From: an uncultured Ruminococcus sp. | GTDB taxonomy: Bacteria; Bacillota; Clostridia; Oscillospirales; Ruminococcaceae | DNA: 5,661 bases | Assembly (NCBI GenBank): GCA_945876155.1 | Contig: CAMCMW010000126.1 | Span: forward strand, 1-5,661 | Reading direction: 5' to 3' | Part shown: positions 1 to 5,412 of the stretch, piece after piece | How the letters are laid out: each line of letters opens with the position of its first letter | Position numbering within the stretch: the stretch's first letter is position 1 | Program-made: the position numbers and the translations under genes | Notes under the pieces: model-generated | Told to the model about the DNA's origin: nothing | The model's database searches: none | Seen by the model: only the letters and a program-made list of their open reading frames with translations

Positions 1-886
1 CTGTTATGTAAAGCACAGAGTACAAAACTGAAAATCCGAAAAGACTTTTCTTAGGTCCGAGCTTGTTTACCAGTACCGCAAAAACAAGACGTCCGATAGT
101 CATGAAAGCATAGAAAAGACCGGTAAAGAATGACGCTTTGGAAAGAGGAAAGCCGAGATATTCCGACGCATAGGTAGGCAGCCAGTTCTGAAGACCATGC
201 TCCGGAATGTAGTAAAATCCGCACATAAGTATCAGCCAGATAAACGCCGGATTTTTAACAACGCTCATGTATGTAGTAGGCTTTGCGGTTTCCCCGTCCT
301 TTTTCACATCAGGTATCTTCACCGCAAGTATAAGAAACAGCGCAACAATTCCCACAGCAAACATAATAATGTTGATTACCTGCCATGAACGGAATCCGTC
401 AGCGAATTTTGCGGCAACATTCTGTCCTCCGCTTATACCCACGCCCTGGGTGAAATTGAAAATATTCATCATAAATCCCGGTGACATGAAAAGTATCGGT
501 GTAATGAGATTAACGCTTGTTGAAAGCAGTGTTGACGCTCCCATTGAGAATATCATGCCGCACAGCAGTAAAGTGTAGCTTTTGGTGAAAAAGTAAAGCA
601 GCAGAGCCGACATCCACAGCAGCAGAGTTCCCAGCATGACGTACTTCTTTTTAAACGTATCAAGCAGTTTGCCGCCCACAAAAAGGAATATGAGATTTCC
701 GGCATAGCTTACTGAAATTATCATTGATACCTTTGCCGCCGAAAGCTCAAAAGTGTCCTTGAAAATCGGCGCAAATACGCCCCTGAGAGAATCGCTCATT
801 CCCAGCACTATCATCAGTACATTGCAGAGGACTGCCGCAATAATCTGATTTCTTCTGACTGACTTGTCAGTTATTTTGTTTTCCAT
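1..886 (-). CDS. MFS transporter, 3' end cut by the window edge
   Basis: This is the N-terminal 295 residues of a major facilitator superfamily permease. The reading frame is open from the ATG at 886 down to position 2 with no stop, so the gene continues beyond the left edge. Hydrophobic helices lie at about residues 16-34, 50-75, 82-99, 104-130, 135-156, 168-188, 214-228, 250-270 and from 282. A charged loop at about 189-213 matches the central cytoplasmic loop that separates the two six-helix halves. The helix 2-3 loop carries a degenerate MFS motif A (GGKLLDTFKKK, residues 71-81), and a second copy follows helix 8 (from GRLVFAVLVNKLG, residue 265). An AAGGGGAT ribosome binding site lies just before the ATG. 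Only 23 bases separate it from the stop of the PIN-like gene upstream, so it is probably the third gene of that operon. The substrate cannot be told. The QNWLPTY stretch in helix 7 recalls sugar or sugar-phosphate MFS permeases, but that is weak. Confidence 0.9.
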   Translation of the reverse strand, partial: MENKITDKSVRRNQIIAAVLCNVLMIVLGMSDSLRGVFAPIFKDTFELSAAKVSMIISVSYAGNLIFLFVGGKLLDTFKKKYVMLGTLLLWMSALLLYFFTKSYTLLLCGMIFSMGASTLLSTSVNLITPILFMSPGFMMNIFNFTQGVGISGGQNVAAKFADGFRSWQVINIIMFAVGIVALFLILAVKIPDVKKDGETAKPTTYMSVVKNPAFIWLILMCGFYYIPEHGLQNWLPTYASEYLGFPLSKASFFTGLFYAFMTIGRLVFAVLVNKLGPKKSLFGFSVLYSVLYIT

Positions 887-909
887 ATATTATCCCCTTA
901 CATGATTTG

Positions 910-1734
910 TTATGCCGTTCTTTTCAGATTTATGTATTCTGATTTCAGCAGATTGTATATCTCAGAACCCTTTTTCTGACCGAACCTTGCAACCAGTTCC
1001 TTGTGAAAACTGTTTTTATCCTTTGTTTTCTGCAATGCTGCATTGACCTTTACAATATCGTCAGGTGAGCATTTTTTCAGTATTGAGCAAAGCTTCTGGT
1101 AATTGCCGTCGAATTTTTTCAGTTCCATAAATGAGGACTTGAGTGCGGAATATATCGCCTCTCCCCTCTCCTGCTTAAACCGTGCCACAAGCTCCGTATG
1201 AAACTCCTGCTTGTCTGCCGTACCCAGAAGTACTGCGCTTATATTTATAATATCACAGGAGGAAAAGTCCGGCAGAAGGGCGCAAAGGGAGTTGTAAAGA
1301 CTGTCCGGCTTGCGTGAACTGTCCGACTTGACAATTTTTACCTTAGAGGTCTTTTCTCTTGTAACAAAAGTTGCCGCAATTGAAGTCTGCCTTACAACGT
1401 CAACGCCGTCCGCAAAAAGATAGTTGTCGTAGAAAGACGTGTCGGCGTCAAAGCCCTTGTCGTTGCTTATAATGTAGATGTTCTGGGACGTACCCTTTCC
1501 CAGCAGATATCCGGCAAACATAGTCAGCTGAAAATCCAGTGCATTTTTTCCGGCGGAAACTGAAAAATACTTTATCTCCGCTTTGGATTCAACCAGTTTT
1601 TTGTGTACCTCAAAGGAAAGACTTCCGGCATTTGTAGTGTAAAAAACGTAAACACTATCGTCCTTTCCAAGCTTTTCAACGCCTCTGAAACCATCGGCAT
1701 TGACATTTTCATAATCAACAAGATATATAGACAT
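910..1734 (-). CDS. PIN-like domain protein (putative RNase) with duplicated C-terminal domain
   Basis: The N-terminal 135 residues look like a PIN/NYN-fold nuclease domain. It opens with YLVDYENV (residues 4-11), has a central acidic segment NALDFQL (64-70) and a SNDKGFD motif (90-96). Asp7, Asp67, Asp92 and Asp96 would be the metal-binding acidic cluster, so catalysis is possible. The PIN_7/NYN assignment is from memory of these motifs. The C-terminal half is two copies of one roughly 61-residue unit (147-207 and 212-272) that align without gaps at a 65-residue offset, with 29 of 61 positions identical. The core is FHxELVARF followed by G..IY..LKS. This unit may bind nucleic acid, but I cannot name it. 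There is no signal peptide or membrane helix, so the protein should be cytoplasmic. The start overlaps the stop of the VTT gene by one base (TAATG), which implies translational coupling. The substrate RNA is unknown; no toxin-antitoxin partner is visible. Confidence 0.9.
   Translation of the reverse strand: MSIYLVDYENVNADGFRGVEKLGKDDSVYVFYTTNAGSLSFEVHKKLVESKAEIKYFSVSAGKNALDFQLTMFAGYLLGKGTSQNIYIISNDKGFDADTSFYDNYLFADGVDVVRQTSIAATFVTREKTSKVKIVKSDSSRKPDSLYNSLCALLPDFSSCDIINISAVLLGTADKQEFHTELVARFKQERGEAIYSALKSSFMELKKFDGNYQKLCSILKKCSPDDIVKVNAALQKTKDKNSFHKELVARFGQKKGSEIYNLLKSEYINLKRTA
919..1101 (-). repeat. Second copy of the 65-residue-period protein repeat
   Basis: This segment encodes residues 212-272 of the PIN-like protein. 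It aligns without gaps to residues 147-207 with 29 identities in 61, including the FHxELVARF core, the following Gly, the IY pair and LKS. At the DNA level the copies have diverged, so the duplication is old and kept by selection rather than recent. Confidence 0.85.
1114..1296 (-). repeat. First copy of the 65-residue-period protein repeat
   Basis: This segment encodes residues 147-207 of the PIN-like protein, directly after the nuclease-like domain and a short polar linker (about 126-146, rich in Lys and Ser). The helix-rich pattern and conserved Lys/Arg positions suggest a small helical domain; its family is not recognised. Confidence 0.85.
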
Positions 1735-2447
1735 TATTTTTCATTAATCTCCTTTTCCATACTCTTTTTCTGTCTGCTGTTAGTTATATAGTTGCTCAGG
1801 AATATACCTGCAATTCCCACAACAGCCGTTGCAAGAAAGATTATCACAGTAACAATCGGCTTTCCTTCACCGAGAGTTGCCCCCATAAATGCGGAAGATG
1901 TAACTGACGGTATTCTGGCAAGGGTTGCAATAGTGTAAAACCTGTAAGGCTTTATATCTGTAAGTGACGTCATATAGGAAATGACGTCTTTTGGCGTACC
2001 GGGTATCATAAGTATAATAAAGACAATAAGCTCCAGTTTTTTTTCGTCGTGGAGAAATTTGAACTTTTTGAACTTTTCCTCTGATACAAACGCATTGACA
2101 AGGGGTCTGCCAAACTTTTTCACGAGATTATATATGATAACAGTCGCTAAGAATATTCCAATCTCGCAAAGCACAAGCCCCCAGAACGCCCCGAAAAGCA
2201 CTCCCCCGATTATTTCAACAGGTCCTCCCGGGATAAACGCAAGAACAATATGGGTCACTTCCATAAGGACGTACAGGACTGGTGCAAATATCCCGAAACT
2301 CTCAACCTTCTGCTGAATTATTATTCTTCCTTCATCTGTTGCAAGCAGCTTTATAAACGGCAGTAATACAAATACCGTCAGCGCAATACAAAGCAATATC
2401 ATAAATACAACAAAAGAAATTTTCAGTATCTTTTTCCTTTTTGTCAT
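1734..2447 (-). CDS. VTT/DedA-type (TVP38/TMEM64-like) membrane protein
   Basis: This is a 237-residue integral membrane protein of the VTT (SNARE-associated, DedA-like) superfamily. Bacterial and eukaryotic members of this superfamily are linked to lipid transport or scrambling and to membrane homeostasis. A cationic N-terminus (MTKRKK) precedes a first helix at about 10-35. The conserved core follows: IPGGPVEIIGGVLFG (residues 72-86, with Glu78), a helix at about 90-106, IPGTPKDVISY (148-158), and the ARIPSVTSSAFMGATLG segment (177-193). A last helix spans about 197-221, with a charged tail. The length is normal for TVP38-like proteins. The ATG at 2447 is supported by AAGGAA at 2455-2460, seven bases upstream. 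It is the first gene of the minus-strand operon and its stop overlaps the next start by one base. The exact substrate is unknown, and the structured leader before it may control its translation. Confidence 0.92.
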   Translation of the reverse strand: MTKRKKILKISFVVFMILLCIALTVFVLLPFIKLLATDEGRIIIQQKVESFGIFAPVLYVLMEVTHIVLAFIPGGPVEIIGGVLFGAFWGLVLCEIGIFLATVIIYNLVKKFGRPLVNAFVSEEKFKKFKFLHDEKKLELIVFIILMIPGTPKDVISYMTSLTDIKPYRFYTIATLARIPSVTSSAFMGATLGEGKPIVTVIIFLATAVVGIAGIFLSNYITNSRQKKSMEKEINEK

Positions 2448-2467
2448 TTAGCTGTTCCTTCTTTTTT

Positions 2468-2509
2468 ATTGCTCCGCCAATTAAACCTTGCCAAATTGGC
2501 TGGAGCAAT
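2468..2509. repeat. 15-bp inverted repeat (hairpin with one bulge)
   Basis: The left arm, ATTGCTCCGCCAATT (2468-2482), pairs with the right arm at 2494-2509, which differs only by one inserted T at 2501. The loop is 11 bases (2483-2493). The right arm is followed by a mixed A/T stretch, and on the minus strand the hairpin is followed by A residues. It is therefore not a typical terminator in either direction. Confidence 0.85.
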
Positions 2510-2594
2510 ATTTTATTTAAAGTGCCATTTTGCTCTTCACCAGAGGTGACAACCGCAAAATATGGCAAATAGATTTCGGCAAGGTTTTCTTGCC
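2468..2594 (-). other. Highly structured leader of the VTT operon, or a dispersed palindromic repeat
   Basis: Read on the minus strand, this stretch has three stem-loops. The first is a 6-bp perfect stem, GGCAAG with CTTGCC (2589-2594 with 2578-2583). The second is an 11-bp stem with a two-base bulge (2555-2567 with 2523-2533) that encloses a 5-bp TCACC/GGTGA hairpin (2537-2549). The third is a 15-bp stem with one bulged base (2494-2509 with 2468-2482). The loop of the third (2483-2492) is perfectly complementary over 10 bases to 2578-2587, which holds the 3' arm and loop of the first stem. The two pairings therefore compete, or form a pseudoknot. The third stem ends seven bases from the ribosome binding site of the VTT gene. 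It matches no riboswitch class I know. It could equally be a genome-wide interspersed repeat that landed in a leader. One frame is open across it (2598-2332, minus). Confidence 0.6.
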
Positions 2595-2620
2595 TCATCT
2601 ATGTCAGAATTTACATATCT

Positions 2621-2636
2621 TTGTTAGTCCTAACAA
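2621..2636. promoter_or_regulatory. Candidate operator: perfect 16-base palindrome
   Basis: TTGTTAGTCCTAACAA is a perfect inverted repeat with 7-bp arms around a central TC. It starts three bases downstream of the minus-strand -10 box (2639-2644) and so covers the predicted transcription start near 2632, the classic place for a repressor to block RNA polymerase. Its size and symmetry fit a winged-helix homodimer. The GTTAG/CTAAC core recalls MarR-type and DtxR-type operators, but no regulator gene is in the window and the family cannot be assigned. Confidence 0.6.
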
Positions 2637-2638
2637 CT

Positions 2639-2666
2639 ATTATAACATTTTTTTTGAATTTTGCAA
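2639..2666 (-). promoter_or_regulatory. Sigma-A-type promoter of the VTT-PIN-MFS operon
   Basis: On the minus strand a perfect TATAAT -10 box (2639-2644) lies 16 bases after TTGCAA (2661-2666), a partial match to TTGACA. The spacer contains an A8 run. The predicted start is near 2632, giving a leader of about 185 nt before the VTT start codon. It is the only good promoter seen upstream of the three co-directional genes. Confidence 0.65.
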
Positions 2667-2687
2667 GATTAATTTTGCCTTAAACAC

Positions 2688-2716
2688 TTGTAACTTTTAA
2701 AAAATGGTGATATAAT
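2688..2716 (+). promoter_or_regulatory. Extended -10 promoter of the DUF5412-like gene
   Basis: TTGTAA (2688-2693) is followed after exactly 17 bases by TATAAT (2711-2716). TG at 2708-2709 gives an extended -10 (TGATATAAT). Transcription should begin near 2723, giving a 5' leader of about 54 bases before the ATG at 2777. It lies back to back with the minus-strand promoter: the two -35 boxes are 21 bases apart. Confidence 0.75.
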
Positions 2717-2776
2717 ATGTAGTGTCTAAGCAAAAACATTAAAAAGCTTTGATACGAACACTGAAAGGGGAAATTA

Positions 2777-3529
2777 ATGAAAAGCAGCAAGGCTAATTCA
2801 AATATATGGCTTAAACGTGGTGCGTCTGTTCTCGGAATGCTTTATACGATTTTTATATGTATAATTTCTTACCGCTGCGTTTTTTATGAGGTTATTGTTA
2901 CCCAGCGTGTTTTATTCTGCCTTTTTCTTACCGTTATATCTATTGTGGCAGGAGCAGTGATGATTTATTCACGGAAACAGTTTCTGACAAAGCTTTCCGG
3001 GTTTATCATGTTTCCGGCACTGCTGCCGGTAGTACTCCTCTGTTTCGGCAAATGGGAAATGATAATTCCGCTGGCAGCCTGTGCAGTTACCATATTCTTT
3101 GCAAGTGCGGCAAATGAGGGGGCAAAGATACTCCTTGGCACAATTTACCTTATGGTCTACATTCTGGCGGCTCTGGCATATTTTATCTTCACAAGCTTTC
3201 TTGCGTCACCGGCGGTAAAGGAAACTGTGGAAGAGGGAGTTTCGCCGTCGGGGAAATACCGTTATGAAGTCGTGGACACTACAGACAGTTCCCAGGGAAG
3301 TACATCAGTTATTATTGAGCCGAATTACATGGACAAGGAATATGCTCTTGTAACATTCAAGGTGAAGGGATATGACCGCAAGCTTTGTGTTAAAAGACCA
3401 AAGACAGAAGTTGAAATCGAGTGGAAAAAAGATGACCTTTATATAAACGGTGAAAGATGGTTTACACCGGAACAGGCTAAAAAAGGAAAATGGTTTGAAA
3501 AGGAATCACGCTCCTTTGACTTTATGTAA
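2777..3529 (+). CDS. Multi-pass membrane protein with DUF5412-like C-terminal domain
   Basis: A 250-residue protein with about five predicted membrane helices in its first 141 residues (roughly 15-35, 43-64, 72-91, 94-111 and 118-141), then a soluble domain of about 108 residues. The soluble part begins with SPSGKYRYEVVDT (156-168) and ends with a beta-rich stretch, EVEIEWKKDDLYINGERWF (211-229). That pattern, SPSGKY near the start and 'W...D.LYINGE' near the end, resembles the DUF5412 family as I remember it; the family has no known function. The start is supported by AAAGGGG six bases upstream and by an extended -10 promoter. A hairpin follows the stop but lacks a clear U-tract. It seems monocistronic, with xylA 72 bases downstream. 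The tail lies after the last helix; which side of the membrane it faces is not certain. Confidence 0.88.
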   Translation: MKSSKANSNIWLKRGASVLGMLYTIFICIISYRCVFYEVIVTQRVLFCLFLTVISIVAGAVMIYSRKQFLTKLSGFIMFPALLPVVLLCFGKWEMIIPLAACAVTIFFASAANEGAKILLGTIYLMVYILAALAYFIFTSFLASPAVKETVEEGVSPSGKYRYEVVDTTDSSQGSTSVIIEPNYMDKEYALVTFKVKGYDRKLCVKRPKTEVEIEWKKDDLYINGERWFTPEQAKKGKWFEKESRSFDFM

Positions 3530-3601
3530 ATCTGGACACTGTTTTATTACAGTGCCATATTATAAACAAAAAAATATTTAATTATCTTATAGGAGGATAA
3601 T
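3530..3601 (+). promoter_or_regulatory. xylA upstream region with small inverted repeat and strong Shine-Dalgarno
   Basis: The region holds a hairpin, CACTG/CAGTG (3537-3541 with 3550-3554), extended by GG/CC after one bulged base, with an 8-base loop. AGGAGG (3591-3596) lies five bases before the xylA ATG, a near-ideal ribosome binding site. A weak promoter can be proposed: TGGACA (3533-3538), 19-base spacer, TATTAT (3558-3563), which would put the inverted repeat in the spacer. It does not match the XylR operator as I know it. A better promoter was not found. Confidence 0.4.
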
Positions 3602-4924
3602 ATGAGCGAATTTTTTAAAGGTATTGGAAAGATCCCTTTCGAGGGAAAGGATTCAAAAAATCCGCTGGCATTCAAGCACTATAATCCTGACGAAATCGTA
3701 GGCGGCAAGACTATGAGAGAGCAGCTTAAATTTGCACTTTCATGGTGGCACACAATGGGCGGTGACGGAACTGATATGTTCGGCTGCGGTACTACAGACA
3801 AAACATGGGGCGAGTCTGACAGCGTTGCAAGAGCAAAGGCTAAGGTTGACGCTGCTTTTGAAATCATGGACAAGCTTTCTATCGACTATTTCTGTTTCCA
3901 TGACCGTGACCTCTCTCCTGAATACGGTTCACTGGCTGAAACAAACGCAAAGCTTGACGAAATCACTGATTACATAAAGGCTAAGCAGGCTGAAACAGGC
4001 AAGAAGTGTCTGTGGGGTACTGCAAAGTGCTTTGACCACCCGAGATTCATGCACGGTGCAGGCACATCCCCTTCCGCTGACGTTTTCGCATTCTCCGCAG
4101 CACAGATAAAGAAGGCTGTCGAGGCTACTGTTAAGCTGGGCGGCAACGGTTATGTATTCTGGGGCGGCAGAGAAGGCTACGAAACACTCCTCAACACAAA
4201 CATGGGACTTGAACAGGACAACATGGCTCGTCTTATGAAGATGACTGTTGAATACGCACGTTCAATCGGCTACAAGGGCGATTTCTACATCGAACCAAAG
4301 CCAAAGGAACCAACAAAGCACCAGTATGACTTTGACACAGCAACAGTTCTGGGATTCCTGAGAAAATACGGTCTTGACAAGGACTTCAAGATGAACATTG
4401 AGGCTAACCATGCAACACTTGCACAGCACACATTCCAGCACGAGCTGAGAGTTGCAAGAGAAAACGGCGTGTTCGGTTCAATCGACGCAAACCAGGGCGA
4501 CACACTTTTAGGCTGGGATACTGACCAGTTCCCGACAAACGTTTATGAAACTGCTCTTTGTATGTACGAAGTACTCAAGGCTGGCGGCTTTACAAACGGC
4601 GGTCTGAACTTCGACGCTAAGGCAAGAAGAGGCTCATTCGAGCTTGAAGACATCTTCCACAGCTACATTGCTGGTATGGACGCTTTCGCTCTCGGTCTGA
4701 AGATTGCTCAGAAGATGATTGACGACGGCAGAATCGACAAGTTTGTTGCTGACAGGTACGCAAGCTGGACAACAGGCATCGGCAAGGACATTATCGACGG
4801 CAAGGCTGATATGGCTGCACTTGAAAAGTATGCACTTGAAAAGGGCGAGGTTGTTGACTCTCTCGGCAGCGGACGTCAGGAAATGCTGGAAAATATCATG
4901 AACGATATTATGTTCAGCCTTTAA
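3602..4924 (+). CDS. xylA: Xylose isomerase (class II)
   Basis: Converts D-xylose to D-xylulose (EC 5.3.1.5) in the cytoplasm, the entry step of bacterial xylose use, and needs two divalent metals (Mg, Mn or Co). The 440 residues match the longer class II enzymes. Visible landmarks are the catalytic CFHDRD (His100, Asp103), [10 protein letters not shown] (185-194), YIEPKPKEP (229-237; Glu231, Lys233), NIEANHATL (265-273; Glu267, His270), SIDANQGD (293-300; Asp295), GWDTDQFP (304-311; Asp306, Asp308) and NFDAK (336-340; Asp338). Every metal ligand is present, so it should be active. The ATG is fixed by AGGAGG at 3591. Gln275 replaces a glycine common in other class II enzymes; I recall the same Gln in Ruminococcus flavefaciens. 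Codon choice is visibly more biased than in the neighbours, as for a highly expressed gene. No xylB or xylR is nearby, and a strong terminator closes the unit. Confidence 0.98.
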   Translation: MSEFFKGIGKIPFEGKDSKNPLAFKHYNPDEIVGGKTMREQLKFALSWWHTMGGDGTDMFGCGTTDKTWGESDSVARAKAKVDAAFEIMDKLSIDYFCFHDRDLSPEYGSLAETNAKLDEITDYIKAKQAETGKKCLWGTAKCFDHPRFMHGAGTSPSADVFAFSAAQIKKAVEATVKLGGNGYVFWGGREGYETLLNTNMGLEQDNMARLMKMTVEYARSIGYKGDFYIEPKPKEPTKHQYDFDTATVLGFLRKYGLDKDFKMNIEANHATLAQHTFQHELRVARENGVFGSIDANQGDTLLGWDTDQFPTNVYETALCMYEVLKAGGFTNGGLNFDAKARRGSFELEDIFHSYIAGMDAFALGLKIAQKMIDDGRIDKFVADRYASWTTGIGKDIIDGKADMAALEKYALEKGEVVDSLGSGRQEMLENIMNDIMFSL

Positions 4925-4932
4925 TAAAATAT

Positions 4933-4979
4933 AATTTCGATCAGGCATTTTTTCGGTTGAAATTCTGTCATTGACGGAA
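4933..4979 (+). other. Two weak stem-loops in the xylA 3' untranslated region
   Basis: 4933-4942 can pair with 4955-4964 (10 bp, two of them G-U in RNA), and TTCTGT (4963-4968) with ACGGAA (4974-4979, one G-U). The two share two bases. They precede the terminator and may protect the transcript 3' end, but they are weak and could be chance. Confidence 0.35.
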
Positions 4980-5017
4980 AAAGGGTGCTTTTATTTCCGA
5001 AAGCACCCTTTTTTCTT
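4980..5017 (+). terminator. Intrinsic terminator of xylA
   Basis: AAAGGGTGCTTT (4980-4991) pairs perfectly with AAAGCACCCTTT (5000-5011) around an 8-base loop, and the stem can extend by two A-T pairs. A run of T follows (5009-5014, then CTT). This is a textbook rho-independent terminator for xylA. It ends only about 14 bases before the next start codon. Confidence 0.95.
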
Positions 5018-5030
5018 AAGGTAAAAAATT

Positions 5031-5411
5031 ATGAAAATATATGCAGTAAAACTGCTGTTTCAGTACACTGTTGAAAATGAAAACCGCAGATTTTATGAGG
5101 AAAGTATCAGACTTTTTCACGCTGATTCTCCCGACCAGGCTTTTGAAAAGTCTGAAGCAATGGCTGCCGGTGAAACAGATGAATATGTAAATACAGACGG
5201 CAAAAAGGTTAAGTACAGCTTTTATGACAGCGTGGGAACGTTCTGGCTTTTTGATGAGCCGGAATTTGAGGACGGAACAGAGGTCTATTCCGTATTTTTT
5301 GAAATGGAAAATCCGGAGGACAACCCCATAGAAAAGCGGTATAAATGCTGCTCCGTGGAAGATATGTATCCGCTGAGAAATGCTGAATTAAATCACGGAA
5401 AGGAAAATTAA
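5031..5411 (+). CDS. DUF4288-like small cytoplasmic protein
   Basis: A 126-residue acidic protein without a signal peptide or membrane segment. It opens with KIYAVKLLFQYTVE (2-15) and continues with the EESIRLFHADSPDQAFEKSE pattern (23-42), where a strand is followed by a helix. It ends its core with LFDEPEFEDGTEVYSVFFE (73-91). This arrangement, a beta-strand 'YAvKLLf', a 'S.e.A..k' helix and 'l.dgtEVYS.ff', matches DUF4288 as I remember it, a family with no established function. The ATG at 5031 has only a modest AAGG upstream (about 9 bases). It lies directly after the xylA terminator with little room for a promoter. One base separates its stop from the next gene's ATG, and the two are probably one unit. 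Similar small acidic proteins include immunity proteins, but nothing here proves that. Confidence 0.85.
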   Translation: MKIYAVKLLFQYTVENENRRFYEESIRLFHADSPDQAFEKSEAMAAGETDEYVNTDGKKVKYSFYDSVGTFWLFDEPEFEDGTEVYSVFFEMENPEDNPIEKRYKCCSVEDMYPLRNAELNHGKEN

Positions 5412-5412
5412 T

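Noticed and set aside
267..578. Plus-strand open frames within 197-578
   Set aside because: The opposite strand carries a continuous MFS transporter frame with helices and motif A; these are shadows with unlikely protein composition.
910..1734. PIN-like protein as toxin of a VapBC-type toxin-antitoxin module
   Set aside because: There is no small antitoxin gene before it; the upstream partner is a membrane protein, and at 274 residues it is about twice the usual VapC length.
1966..1988. Perfect 8-bp inverted repeat GACGTCAT/ATGACGTC with a 7-base loop
   Set aside because: It lies wholly inside the VTT coding sequence (residues about 154-161) and is accounted for by codons of a conserved segment; no regulatory sign around it.
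2468..2509. 15-bp hairpin as an intrinsic terminator
   Set aside because: On the minus strand it is followed by A residues, and on the plus strand by a mixed A/T stretch in a place with no gene ending in that direction.
3534..3556. Hairpin after the DUF5412-like gene as its terminator
   Set aside because: The stem is short and bulged and the following bases (ATATTATAAAC) are not a T-run. It is listed only as part of the xylA upstream region.
4634..4948. Minus-strand open frame opposite the xylA 3' end
   Set aside because: It is antisense to a clearly real, strongly conserved gene, has no ribosome binding site of note and the product looks like no family.
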